Positions 25,053-33,611 of a DNA stretch of 64,000 nucleotides are shown piece by piece. The notes below the pieces were generated by a model. It had not been told where the DNA came from and searched no databases. It was given only the letters and a program-made list of their open reading frames with translations. Both the position numbers and the translations under genes were made by a program. Position 1 is the stretch's first letter, and each line of letters starts with the position of its first letter. The DNA comes from Candidatus Krumholzibacteriota bacterium (GTDB lineage: Bacteria; Krumholzibacteriota; Krumholzibacteriia; LZORAL124-64-63): assembly GCA_022711765.1 (NCBI GenBank), contig JAKLEB010000002.1, positions 486,368-550,367 of the forward strand, read 5' to 3'.

Positions 25053-26465
25053 ATGTTCGCGAGCTACCGGTGGCTGTGGACCAATCCCCGCTGTTCGCTG
25101 GCGCCGCGTTTCGCCGTCGCCGAGGCGCCGGTCTGGCTCTATCTCCTGCTGCTCTTCTACACCGTCTCGCTCTACGCCGCGCTCGGCGAACGCCTGAGCA
25201 TTCTCTCCGCCATTCGCCACGAGCTCGTGCTCGCGGTCGTGATGCTCGGCCTGTGCGCCATGTTCATGATGGCCAACCCGCCCCGCCTGCGGGGGGAGGG
25301 GAGGCTGATCACGGCGGCCGGGATCTACGTCCTGGTCCTGCTGTACCAGATCCCGATGGCGGTCGTGCCCAGCGTCGCCCAGCAGACCTTCATGGACTCG
25401 GTGTTCAAGCACATCGTGTTCGCGTTCTTCGTCATCGTGATCGTCCGCAGCCCGCGCCACATGATCGGTCTCTACGGGGCGTGGCTGTTCTCGCTCTTCT
25501 GGCTCTACCAGGAGGCGGTTCGCGGCCTGATCTCCGGCTCGCTGATGTGGTACAACCAGGGCATCCGGCGGTTGCACGGCTCGGTGGAACTCTATCGTCA
25601 CCCCAACGGGCTCAGCCTGATCGCGTGCACGTGCCTGCCGTTCCTGTTCCACCTCGTGCCGGTATTCCGGCGGATGCGCGTGTTCCTGCTCTGGCTGCTC
25701 GCCACCGGCGGGCTGGCCGCGCTCTGCATCCTCTACACCGGGTCGCGCGCGGGCTACGTGGGCGTGCTGGGGATGCTCCCGTTCTGGGCTCTGACCCGGC
25801 CCAACCGGGGGCGCAACCTGATGATCATGGCCGGGATGCTCCTCGTGATCGTCCTCGTGATGCCGGAGCAGTACAAGGGTCGCTTCGAGAGCATCGGCGC
25901 CGAGGAGGAGGCCGCGGGCCACTCGCGCGAGGCGCGACTCCAGATCATGGAGGATGCGTGGGCGGTCTTCAAACTCCATCCCCTGGGGACAGGCATCGAC
26001 GGGTTCCAGATCGTCCGCGCGCAGATGTTCGGCAAGGTCCAGGATACCCACAACCTCTACCTGCAGATCCTGACCCATCTGGGTATCCAGGGGATGGTCG
26101 CCTGGCTCTTCCTGATCGTCTCCATGTTCCAGTCCCTCAACGGCACCATCCGCCGCCTCGACGCCATCCTCCGCGAGGTGCGCGACGCGGCGAACCGGGT
26201 CGCGGACGATCGCGCCGCCCGACGGCAGCTCGGCATCTACTTCGGACAGATGCGGATCCTGCGCGCCGCCGCGATGGGGACCCGGATGTTCCTCTTCTTC
26301 ATGCTCGTCAACGGTCTCTTCGCGCACACGCTCTATCTGGTGTCCTGGTGGTTCGTGCTCGCGCAAGCCTGCGTGCTCGGCGAGATGAGCCGGCAGCTCC
26401 TGGATCACGCGCGAAGGCGCGCTGCCCAGGAGACGATCACCACCGCCAGCCTCGTCGCCACGTGA
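25053..26465 (+). CDS. O-antigen polymerase/ligase-like membrane protein (Wzy/WaaL family)
   Basis: 470 residues with about ten transmembrane helices and a large periplasmic-type loop between about 285 and 345. That loop contains GRFESIGAEEEAAGHSREARLQIMEDAW and then HPLGTGIDGF and DTHNLYLQILTHLG, the latter being the H-N-x-Y/L pattern typical of O-antigen ligase domains (Wzy_C). It should polymerise or ligate lipid-linked glycan repeats on the outer face of the inner membrane. Start ATG 25053 has GAGGA upstream; the longer frame from 24915 overlaps the CapK gene and is not preferred. Confidence 0.85.
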   Translation: MFASYRWLWTNPRCSLAPRFAVAEAPVWLYLLLLFYTVSLYAALGERLSILSAIRHELVLAVVMLGLCAMFMMANPPRLRGEGRLITAAGIYVLVLLYQIPMAVVPSVAQQTFMDSVFKHIVFAFFVIVIVRSPRHMIGLYGAWLFSLFWLYQEAVRGLISGSLMWYNQGIRRLHGSVELYRHPNGLSLIACTCLPFLFHLVPVFRRMRVFLLWLLATGGLAALCILYTGSRAGYVGVLGMLPFWALTRPNRGRNLMIMAGMLLVIVLVMPEQYKGRFESIGAEEEAAGHSREARLQIMEDAWAVFKLHPLGTGIDGFQIVRAQMFGKVQDTHNLYLQILTHLGIQGMVAWLFLIVSMFQSLNGTIRRLDAILREVRDAANRVADDRAARRQLGIYFGQMRILRAAAMGTRMFLFFMLVNGLFAHTLYLVSWWFVLAQACVLGEMSRQLLDHARRRAAQETITTASLVAT

Positions 26466-26661
26466 CGTCCGCGGTCGTCTCAGCCGCTCGCGGCTCCGCC
26501 TGCTCCCATCCCACCATTCCGTGATCCTGGTAATGGAATAATTTTTGCTTGAGATTACTTAAAGATAATACTTAGTTAGCGAGACTCGTCGTCACCCTGC
26601 TCCATCACGGCGCCGCCCGGGCGCCGATCGACATAGACAGCAGCCATCGGGAGGTCCCTCC
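26466..26661 (+). promoter_or_regulatory. AT-rich promoter region of the secreted SGNH-like gene
   Basis: The gap has a sharply AT-rich core (26532-26580) in an otherwise GC-rich locus. Candidate elements are TTGAGA at 26549-26554 with TTAGTT at 26572-26577 (17 nt), or TTTTTG at 26542-26547 with GATAAT at 26564-26569 (16 nt). An ATTCC/GGAAT stem followed by TTTTT may end the upstream operon. A 7-bp stem CGGCGCC/GGCGCCG (26608-26626) sits in the likely leader. Confidence 0.42.
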
Positions 26662-27744
26662 ATGCCGAACCGCAGGTTCCGCCTGTTCGCAGTCCTCGCG
26701 TCGCTCTGGCTCGCCGGAGCCGCCCAGGCCTCCGAGACCCTGGACAATTTCTTCCTCCTCCACCATTCCACCGGCCGCAACCTCATCAGCGAGGGCTCCA
26801 TGCGCGCCTGGTTCGCGGCCTACGACGCCCACCACGGCACCGCGATCCGCTTCTGGGACCACGACTACAACTACATCGGCCTGAACAACGCCGAGGGCGA
26901 GAATCTCGGCTACTACTACGGTCACGAGACGGGCAACACCGACCCGGACGGCCTGCACATCCTCTGGACGACCGCAAACGCGGCCAGGGACTCGATCCTG
27001 AACCGGCACGACGTGATCGCCTTCAAGTCCTGCTTCCCGGCCAGCGGGATCGCCTCCGACGCCCAGCTGCAGCAGTACCGGGACTGGTACCTCGCCATGC
27101 GCGATGTCTTCGACCAGCGCCCGGACAAGGTCTTCATCGTGATGTCGACGCCGCCGCTCCATCGTCTCGCCACCGATCTCGACGATGCCGATCGGGCCCG
27201 GTCGTTCGCGAGCTGGCTGGCGAGCCCCGCGTACCTGCAAGGCCATCCCAACGTCGTCTGCTTCGATCTGTTCGACCAGCTGGCGCATGCCGACGACGGC
27301 AGCAGCGTGCGCAACATGCTCCGCTACGAGTATGAGGAGAGCCACTCCTCGAGCGACTCCCACCCGAACGAGACGGCCAACGCGATCGTCGGACCGCTGC
27401 TCGCGGCATTCTTCGTCGAGGCGGCGGCCCTGATCGACCTGCAGACGGAGGTGCCGGGACCGGGCGGCGCGGGTCGGGTCGCGGTCTATCCGAATCCCTG
27501 CAATCCGGCGACCACGATCGAGTTCCGCCTCGACGAACGGCAGATCGTCGACCTGCGGATCTTCGACCTGCACGGCCGGCTCGTCAGCACGCTGGCGGCC
27601 GGCGAGTCCCTCGACCAGGGGCTGCACCGGCGGACCTGGCACGGTCGAGACCGCGAGGAGCGGCCCGCGCCGGCCGGCGTCTACCTCTGCCGACTGCGGA
27701 CGGCCGCCGGCACGCAGGTGCGTCCGGTGACCGTGGTCGAGTGA
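26662..27744 (+). CDS. Secreted SGNH-like protein with FlgD/T9SS-type C-terminal sandwich
   Basis: 360 residues. A signal peptide ends at AAQA-S near residue 23. The body has FLLHHSTGRNL near the start, FKSCFPASG in the middle, and SSSDSHPNETAN near 245, which together resemble the blocks of an SGNH/GDSL hydrolase (the last giving the Asp-His pair). The serine-block assignment is uncertain. The last about 90 residues are a beta-sandwich starting VAVYPNPCNPATTIEF and ending PAGVYLCRLRTAAG, as in FlgD-like domains and C-terminal secretion domains of FCB bacteria. It may trim or deacylate surface glycans. GGAGG lies 7-8 nt before the start. Confidence 0.75.
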   Translation: MPNRRFRLFAVLASLWLAGAAQASETLDNFFLLHHSTGRNLISEGSMRAWFAAYDAHHGTAIRFWDHDYNYIGLNNAEGENLGYYYGHETGNTDPDGLHILWTTANAARDSILNRHDVIAFKSCFPASGIASDAQLQQYRDWYLAMRDVFDQRPDKVFIVMSTPPLHRLATDLDDADRARSFASWLASPAYLQGHPNVVCFDLFDQLAHADDGSSVRNMLRYEYEESHSSSDSHPNETANAIVGPLLAAFFVEAAALIDLQTEVPGPGGAGRVAVYPNPCNPATTIEFRLDERQIVDLRIFDLHGRLVSTLAAGESLDQGLHRRTWHGRDREERPAPAGVYLCRLRTAAGTQVRPVTVVE

Positions 27745-27760
27745 GCCGGATTGTCGGCGG

Positions 27761-28771
27761 TCAACCCCGCTGACTTCGCGTCCAGGTCTTGGTCGAACGC
27801 CCGGATCGGCCGAACAGCAGGTCGCGGTAGTTCAAGGCCAGACCGACGACGCGGCCGAGGTAGTAGCAGACGAAGATCGGGTAGAGAGCCGCGGTCTTGC
27901 CGAGCTGGGCGCGCAACCCGGTGTACGTTCGGCCGCGGTGGAAGCTGGCGAGCAGCGGGACCGCCGCCATGAGGAGCAGGGGGGACCAGGTCCAGGGCGA
28001 GGCGAAGCCCCGCGCCAGTCCCAGCCCGAGCACCCCGAACGGCGCCAGCGCGAACAGGTGGACCAGGATCAGGGCGCGGTCGAGGACGCCGCTGGCGGCC
28101 TGGAGCTGGTTGGACCCCTGCCAGACCTGGCGCCGGTAGATCTCCCGGAACGATTTCGGCCAGCCGAGATGGTAGACGGCGCAGCCGGGGAGCGAGAGCA
28201 GGGCCAGGCCGGCGGCGCGGACGCGCCGGCAGAACTCGTAGTCCTCGCCGGCGGTCATCGTCTCGTCGAACCCGCCGAGAGCGCTGAACGTCGCGCGGGA
28301 CACCACCAGGCTGCTGCCCGCCAGGCCGAGCACGCGACCGGGCCGGGTCTGCGGGCGCTGGGCCCAGGCTTTCTCCAGCCAGGTCGCCTGGGCCGGCGCC
28401 AGGTAGATCCCGCCCACCGCGCCGAGGCCCGGATCGTCGAGCAGCGCGCGGACACCGTCGCGCAGCCAGGTCGAGAGGGGGACGCAGTCGGCGTCGAGGA
28501 ACGCGACGAACTCCCCCGAGGCGGAGGCCGCGCCGAGGTTGCGGACCGCGCCGACGAATCCGCGCGGCAGCTCGAGCACCCGGGCGCCCCCGCCGCGCGC
28601 GATCGTGCCGGTCCGGTCGGTCGAGCCGTTGTCCACGACGATGATCTCGAGCCGGTCGCGCGGATAGTCGAGATCCCGCAGGCTCGACAGGCACGCCTCC
28701 AGGTGCCGCTCCTCGTTGAAGGCGGGGATGACGATCGTCACCGGCGGCCAGTTCGTCTCGGGATGTTCCAT
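27761..28771 (-). CDS. Family GT2 glycosyltransferase with C-terminal membrane helices
   Basis: 336 residues from ATG 28771, with a GTG 28801 start as alternative (346 residues). A GT-A domain shows VTIVIPAFNEERHLEACL, VVDNGSTDRT, the DxD-type FLDADC, and GEDYEFCRRV. The C-terminal third has two or three hydrophobic helices (LVHLFALAPFGVLGL, WSPLLLMAAVPLLA). AGGAG sits only 3 nt before ATG 28771. Lies 55 bp downstream of the flippase gene on the same strand and 16 bp from the convergent SGNH-like gene. Confidence 0.87.
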   Translation of the reverse strand: MEHPETNWPPVTIVIPAFNEERHLEACLSSLRDLDYPRDRLEIIVVDNGSTDRTGTIARGGGARVLELPRGFVGAVRNLGAASASGEFVAFLDADCVPLSTWLRDGVRALLDDPGLGAVGGIYLAPAQATWLEKAWAQRPQTRPGRVLGLAGSSLVVSRATFSALGGFDETMTAGEDYEFCRRVRAAGLALLSLPGCAVYHLGWPKSFREIYRRQVWQGSNQLQAASGVLDRALILVHLFALAPFGVLGLGLARGFASPWTWSPLLLMAAVPLLASFHRGRTYTGLRAQLGKTAALYPIFVCYYLGRVVGLALNYRDLLFGRSGRSTKTWTRSQRG

Positions 28772-28826
28772 GGACTCCTGTCCGATCGCTGGGCCCGCCA
28801 CGGCGCGGATTCTCGGTGGTTCCTGG

Positions 28827-30305
28827 TCAGGCGGCGCTGCGTCCGAGCCGCCGCCGGAGGTACCGCCCGGCGCGGGCCCGCTCCTCGCTGTTCACGAAAC
28901 CCACCGCGACAAGCAGCAGCGGGTAGGCGGCCACGATCACGCTCCCCTTGAGGATCAGCGACGCGAGCGGAGTCGCCAGCTCGAGCCGGTTGACTCCCAC
29001 GTACACGACGGCCGCCACGGCGACCAGCTTGGCGGCGCGCACTCCCTCGAAGTGGATGCGGTAGAACCGGCGGCCGAGCACGAACGTCGCGCCGGACTTG
29101 GCCACGAACGCGATCAGGGTCGCGATCGCGGCGCCCATGCTCGCGTAACGCGGGATCAATAGCCAGTTCAGCAGCAGGACCAGAGCCGCGTTGGCGACGT
29201 TGATGTAGCCCAGGTACTTGGTCTTGTCCGCGAGCATCAGGCCGATGTTGAAGTGGTAGTGGAAGGTGAAGATGATGTTCGCGAGCACGATCACCGGCAC
29301 CACCGAGGCGGCGGTCCAGTAGGAGGGGTCGGACATCAGGCGCAGGATGTCGGTCGTGAGGCAAGCCACGAGCAGTCCCGCGAACGCGATCAGCACGAGA
29401 TAGTAGGTGAAGATGCGTCCGAAGACCCTCTCGCTCCCGGGTTCCTTGGCGACCTCGAACCGGCGCGGCATCCAGGTCTGGTTGAAGGGCTCGGACAGGA
29501 ACACGCTCGGCAGCGTGCCGAACCGGTAACCGAGCGAGTAGATGCCGGCCGCCGCGACGCTGCAGTAGGCCTTCAAGAACAGGCGATCCGAGAGGTGCAC
29601 GACGAAGCCGCCGGCCTGCGAGAAGATCATGGGCCAGCCGAAGGTCCACATCTCGCGCAGCATGCCGCGGTCGAATCGCAGGCCGAGCCGCGCGCACAGC
29701 GGCACGGTCATGAACAGGAAGACGACGACCGCGGTGACCAGGGTCGCCAGGATGATCCCGAGCACGCCGAGGTCGAGCCCGACGATGAACCAGATGTTCA
29801 AGCCGACGTTGATGACGAATCTCAGCAGCGAGATCGCCACGAACTGGACCGACTTCTGCTGGGCGCGCAGCCAGGCGAACGAGACCTTGTTGACCGTCTG
29901 GAACCACAGGGCCGCGAAGGACAGCATGAAGAAATGGGCGAGGCCGATGTCGTCGAGCACGAGCCCGGCCAGAGGCGCCGACAGCGGGATCAGACCGACC
30001 AGCGCGAGGATGCCGCCGGCGCCCAGCGCGATGATCGACGTGCTGATCACCAGGTTGCGCTGCTTGAGGTCGGTGGTCCGGAAGTAGAACCGGTAGATCG
30101 CGGACGAGATCGCGGTCGCGAGCAGGATGTCGGCCACGTCGACCGAGAGGCCGACGAGTTCCTTGATGCCGAAGTCCTGCGGCGTCAGGCGCGTCGTGTA
30201 CAGGGGCAACAGGACGAGAGCCGTCGCGCGCTGCAGGAGGATGCCCACCGCGTAGACGGACGAATGCCTGGCGAGCAGCTTCGATTCCTTGACGATGCTG
30301 GGCAT
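28827..30305 (-). CDS. Wzx-like polysaccharide flippase (oligosaccharidyl-lipid translocase)
   Basis: 492 residues with fourteen or so hydrophobic helices, of the MOP superfamily RfbX/Wzx branch. The opening SSVYAVGILLQRATALVLLPLYTTRLTP-type helix and the conserved FGWPMIFSQAGGFVVHLSDR helix in the second half are typical. It should flip lipid-linked repeats across the inner membrane, working with the Wzy-like protein at 25053. Start ATG 30305 has GGAG 7 nt upstream; ATG 30371 is in frame but lacks a site. A weak TTGACC (30402-30397) lies upstream with no convincing -10. Confidence 0.9.
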   Translation of the reverse strand: MPSIVKESKLLARHSSVYAVGILLQRATALVLLPLYTTRLTPQDFGIKELVGLSVDVADILLATAISSAIYRFYFRTTDLKQRNLVISTSIIALGAGGILALVGLIPLSAPLAGLVLDDIGLAHFFMLSFAALWFQTVNKVSFAWLRAQQKSVQFVAISLLRFVINVGLNIWFIVGLDLGVLGIILATLVTAVVVFLFMTVPLCARLGLRFDRGMLREMWTFGWPMIFSQAGGFVVHLSDRLFLKAYCSVAAAGIYSLGYRFGTLPSVFLSEPFNQTWMPRRFEVAKEPGSERVFGRIFTYYLVLIAFAGLLVACLTTDILRLMSDPSYWTAASVVPVIVLANIIFTFHYHFNIGLMLADKTKYLGYINVANAALVLLLNWLLIPRYASMGAAIATLIAFVAKSGATFVLGRRFYRIHFEGVRAAKLVAVAAVVYVGVNRLELATPLASLILKGSVIVAAYPLLLVAVGFVNSEERARAGRYLRRRLGRSAA

Positions 30306-30475
30306 CGACACGCTCCGCGGTTCGGTCCGGCGCCCCGGCGACCGGTGGTCGCTCGCCGGCCGTCGCGTCATGCTAGATCGGTCAAATCCGGTTCACGGTC
30401 AAGAGCCGTTTTTCGGGCGGTCGCGCGGCGATCCGCGCCGAGGCCAGCGCCGGCGCCGCGGGATCCGCACCGAGC

Positions 30476-30503
30476 TTGCCAGTGACAATCGAGTGTTTAT
30501 CCT
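30476..30503 (+). promoter_or_regulatory. Promoter for the glycosyltransferase/capK/acyltransferase block
   Basis: TTGCCA (30476-30481), 16-nt spacer, TATCCT (30498-30503), 26 bp before the ATG at 30530. It lies in the divergent gap with the flippase gene. Confidence 0.5.
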
Positions 30504-30529
30504 GTAACACTGCTCGCGAAGGGTGGACC

Positions 30530-31603
30530 ATGACGACGCGGATCGAGCCCAGCCGAATCTTCACCGAGCACGGCGAGCCGGCGAATTTCCAGCCCTTCCG
30601 GCGGAACGTCGGCTTCGCTCGTCTGCCGCGGGTGCCGCGCACCGTGGTCCAGGCGCTGGTCCTGTGGAGCCGAGCCCGTCGCCATCGCGGACTGGCGGCC
30701 TTCGTGACCTACGGCGGCATGACCGGCTTCGCCCTTGCGTGGATCCAGACCATCCTCAAGCCTCTGATCGCGCCGCGAACCCACGTCATGTTCGACCTCC
30801 TGCTCGAGCGCCGCCGCCGGGGCCTCGCGGGCCTGTTCGACCGCCTCAAGATGGTCGCCTTCCGCGAGGCCGGCGTGCGCGCGATGGTCTGGGGCATGGA
30901 TGACGGCGACGTCTTCGCCCGCGAGTACGACGTGCCGCGGGACCGTTTCCAGTTTCATCCCTACCACACGACGCTCGACGGATTCGCGGTCGACCCGGGC
31001 GACGACGGCTTCCTCTTCGCCGGCGGCAACAACGGACGCGACTACGCGACGCTGATCGCGGCGCTGCGGGAGGTCGAATATCCCGCGATCGTGGCCACGA
31101 CGAATCCGGACGTCCCGCCGCTCGCCCGCGGCCTGCCGCACGTCACGGTCAAGGGAGTGTCGCCCGAGGAGTTCCGTCGACTGCTCGCGCGCTGCACTCT
31201 CCTGGTCGAAGCGCACCCGCCCGATTTCATCCGCACGGCGGGCCATCAGACGCTGCTGAACGCCATGAGCCTGGGCAAACCGATCGTCATGGCGGATCGC
31301 CGCAGCGCGCCCGGCTATCTCGAGCACGGTCGCGAAGGGCTGGTCGTGGCGGCCGGGGACGCGGCCGGGCTGGCCGCGGCGGTCAAGGAACTGCTCGCCG
31401 ATCGCGAGCGGCGCGCCCGCATGGCCGAGGCGGGTCGGACGCGGCTCGCCGATCCGCTCTACGGGACGGCGCAGCACATGCAGTCGATCTACAACTACGC
31501 GCTGCGCCTCGAACACCGCCGGACCGGCCGCAGCGGCGAACCCGAGCTCATCGAGTGCTACGGCCCGGCGACGGTGGGAATCCTGCCCCCGGAGTTCGCG
31601 TGA
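30530..31603 (+). CDS. GT-B fold glycosyltransferase
   Basis: 357 residues. The C-terminal domain begins near DDGFLFAGGNNGRDYATLIAAL and carries the donor-site region AGHQTLLNAMSLGKPIVMADR, then a DRERRARMAEAGR tail typical of GT4-like enzymes. The N-terminal domain is less conserved (ALAWIQTILKPLIAPRTHVMFD). Sugar donor and acceptor unknown. Start ATG 30530 has AAGGGTGG upstream; the longer frame from 30476 would overlap the promoter. The stop overlaps the next ATG by 1 bp (TGATG). Confidence 0.82.
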   Translation: MTTRIEPSRIFTEHGEPANFQPFRRNVGFARLPRVPRTVVQALVLWSRARRHRGLAAFVTYGGMTGFALAWIQTILKPLIAPRTHVMFDLLLERRRRGLAGLFDRLKMVAFREAGVRAMVWGMDDGDVFAREYDVPRDRFQFHPYHTTLDGFAVDPGDDGFLFAGGNNGRDYATLIAALREVEYPAIVATTNPDVPPLARGLPHVTVKGVSPEEFRRLLARCTLLVEAHPPDFIRTAGHQTLLNAMSLGKPIVMADRRSAPGYLEHGREGLVVAAGDAAGLAAAVKELLADRERRARMAEAGRTRLADPLYGTAQHMQSIYNYALRLEHRRTGRSGEPELIECYGPATVGILPPEFA

Positions 31604-32964
31604 TGATGCCCTGGCTGCGGCGAACGGTCTTCTGCCCCTGGATCGCGGCTCGCAACGGGAAGCCCTACGGGCCCGAGCTGGCCTCTCTGCGCCGGGAACT
31701 CGCGCTGGTCGAGGACCCCGCTGCGCGTCGCCGGCTCCAGACCGAGCGCACGCAGGCGATCCTCACCCACGCGTACCATCGCTCGCGATTCTATCGCGAC
31801 CGGTTCGACGCGGCCGGCTTCCACCCGGAGCGGTTCCGCGATCTGGCCGATCTCGGCGGGGTGCCGGTGTTGGACAAGGGCGAGATCATCGGCCGCCAGG
31901 ACGCGATCCGGGCCGAGGGGTTCGCCGACACCCAGCTGATTCCGACCGCGACCGGCGGCACGACCGGCAACTCGTTCAGGTTCTGGTACGACCGTCCGTG
32001 CGCCGCCCGCCGCGACGGGATGACCGTCCTCGCCAACGAGGCTTACGGGTGGCGGCCGGGCGACCCGACGGCCGTGGTCTGGAACGCGCACCAGGACCTG
32101 CCGACGCGCGCGGCGGACCTCAAGGCGCGCCTCCGCAACTGGTTGAGTTGGCGCCATCTGTACATCGACGCCACGCACATCGACGAGCCCCGGCTGGCCG
32201 CCTGGTGCGACCGGATGGCGAGCCAGGGAATCGAGGTCGTGTACGGCTACGCGCTCAGCATCAAGGAGATCGCCGCGTACCTCCAGGCGACCGGACGCCG
32301 GCTGCCCGCCGTCCGCCTCGTCGTGACCACCGCCGAGCCGCTGTATCCATCAGACCGCGAGCTCATCGAGCGCGCGTTCGCCTGCCGCGTGCGCGATCGG
32401 TACGGATCCCGCGAGAACGGTCCGATGGCCCAGCAGGACGACGAGGGCCGTTTGCGTTACTTCGCCAACAGCATGCTGCTGGAGATCGATGGCGCGCCGG
32501 GTGCGCCGGGCGACGTCCTCGTCACGGACTTCTGGAACCGGGCCTTCCCCTTCATCCGCTACCGGATCGGCGACACGGCGGTATTGCCGCCGGAATCGCC
32601 AGCCGGGCGCGGGCTGCCGGTCCTCGGCTCGCTCACGGGTCGCCAGACCGATTTCCTCATCGCGCTGGACGGCTCGCGGGTGTCCGGCATGACGTTCCAC
32701 GAGGCGTATATCGACGAGCAGACCCACGTATGCGGCAGCGACGCGTTCCTGCAGCTGCAATTCCGTCAGTTGCAGCGCGGCGCCATCCTGGTGCGGATCG
32801 TCCCGGGCCCGAGCTTCGAACGGCAGGCCGACGAGGCGCGTCTCGGCCGGATCGCCCGGAAGATCCTGGGCGCGGCCATGCAGGTGGATTTCGAGTATCC
32901 TCGGACCATCGAGCGCACGGCGTCCGGGAAGTATCGGTTCACGGTGAACGAGCTGGAGAGCTGA
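31603..32964 (+). CDS. CapK/PaaK-type adenylate-forming enzyme (third of three)
   Basis: 453 residues. Motifs: PTATGGTTGNSFRFWYD (nucleotide loop), VYGYALSIKEIAAYL, VRDRYGSRENGPMAQ (adenylate motif), VLVTDFWNRAFPFIRYRIGD, and C-terminal ERTASGKYRFTVNEL with the catalytic-type Lys. The Cys pair seen in the other two copies is absent; the equivalent place reads SPAGRGLPVLG. GGAG lies 8 nt before ATG 31603; GTG 31600 and ATG 31606 are neighbours. Sits between a glycosyltransferase and a hexapeptide acyltransferase, suggesting that an activated acid is attached to the glycan. Confidence 0.84.
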   Translation: MMPWLRRTVFCPWIAARNGKPYGPELASLRRELALVEDPAARRRLQTERTQAILTHAYHRSRFYRDRFDAAGFHPERFRDLADLGGVPVLDKGEIIGRQDAIRAEGFADTQLIPTATGGTTGNSFRFWYDRPCAARRDGMTVLANEAYGWRPGDPTAVVWNAHQDLPTRAADLKARLRNWLSWRHLYIDATHIDEPRLAAWCDRMASQGIEVVYGYALSIKEIAAYLQATGRRLPAVRLVVTTAEPLYPSDRELIERAFACRVRDRYGSRENGPMAQQDDEGRLRYFANSMLLEIDGAPGAPGDVLVTDFWNRAFPFIRYRIGDTAVLPPESPAGRGLPVLGSLTGRQTDFLIALDGSRVSGMTFHEAYIDEQTHVCGSDAFLQLQFRQLQRGAILVRIVPGPSFERQADEARLGRIARKILGAAMQVDFEYPRTIERTASGKYRFTVNELES

Positions 32965-32988
32965 CCGCCGGCGAGGGAGTACGCGGAC

Positions 32989-33558
32989 GTGTGGATGTTT
33001 CTGCGCGAACTGTGGCGGATGATCAAGACCCGCGAGGGCCGGCAGGCGCTCGCGATCTCGCTGTATCGCGACATGCCGGGGAAGCCGGGCTACCTCATTC
33101 GCGAGCGGCTCTACCGGCGGGCGTTCGCCGCGGCCGGCGAGGGGCTGGTGATCTTCGAAGGCGTCCGCATCCGCAACGTCCACCTCGTCAAGGTGGGGCG
33201 GGACGTGAACATCGGCGAACAGGCCTTCTTCCAGGCCGGGGGCGGCATCGAGCTGGGCGATGACGTCCTGATCGGACCCGGCGTCAAGATCTGGACGCAA
33301 AACCACCGGATCGACGATCCGGACACCCCGATCTGGCGCCAGGGCGCCGTCTACAAGCCGGTCAAGATCGGCGACGATTGCTGGCTGGGCGCCAACTGCT
33401 TCATCATGCCGGGGACCGTCCTCGGACGCGGCTGCGTGGTCGGGGCCGGGGCCGTGGTCGGAGCGAAGCACTACCCGGATCACTGCATGCTGATGGGCAA
33501 CCCCGCGCGCGTGATCGGCTCGCGTCGCGCCCAGCCGCATGGCGAGGACCCGTCCTAG
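32989..33558 (+). CDS. Left-handed beta-helix (hexapeptide) acyltransferase
   Basis: 189 residues. Repeats of the [LIV]-G-x4 type run through about 55-180 (VKVGRDVNIGEQAFFQAGGGIELGDDVLIGPGVKI is one section, then KIGDDCWLGANCFIMPGTVLGRGCVVGAGAVV). A His in WTQNHRI is positioned like the catalytic His of maltose/xenobiotic O-acetyltransferases. It should O- or N-acetylate a sugar. Start GTG 32989 has GGAG 9 nt upstream; ATG 32995 is an alternative with worse spacing. 24 bp after the CapK gene. Confidence 0.88.
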   Translation: MWMFLRELWRMIKTREGRQALAISLYRDMPGKPGYLIRERLYRRAFAAAGEGLVIFEGVRIRNVHLVKVGRDVNIGEQAFFQAGGGIELGDDVLIGPGVKIWTQNHRIDDPDTPIWRQGAVYKPVKIGDDCWLGANCFIMPGTVLGRGCVVGAGAVVGAKHYPDHCMLMGNPARVIGSRRAQPHGEDPS

Positions 33559-33611
33559 AGTCACGGCTGCCGTCGCGGTCCGTCCGGGACGACGGCCCCG
33601 CAGGAGCAGAG

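Noticed and set aside
30370..30402. TTGACC repeats as a flippase promoter
   Set aside because: The best -10 (TAGCAT) is 21 nt from the first TTGACC and too close to the second; spacing does not work.
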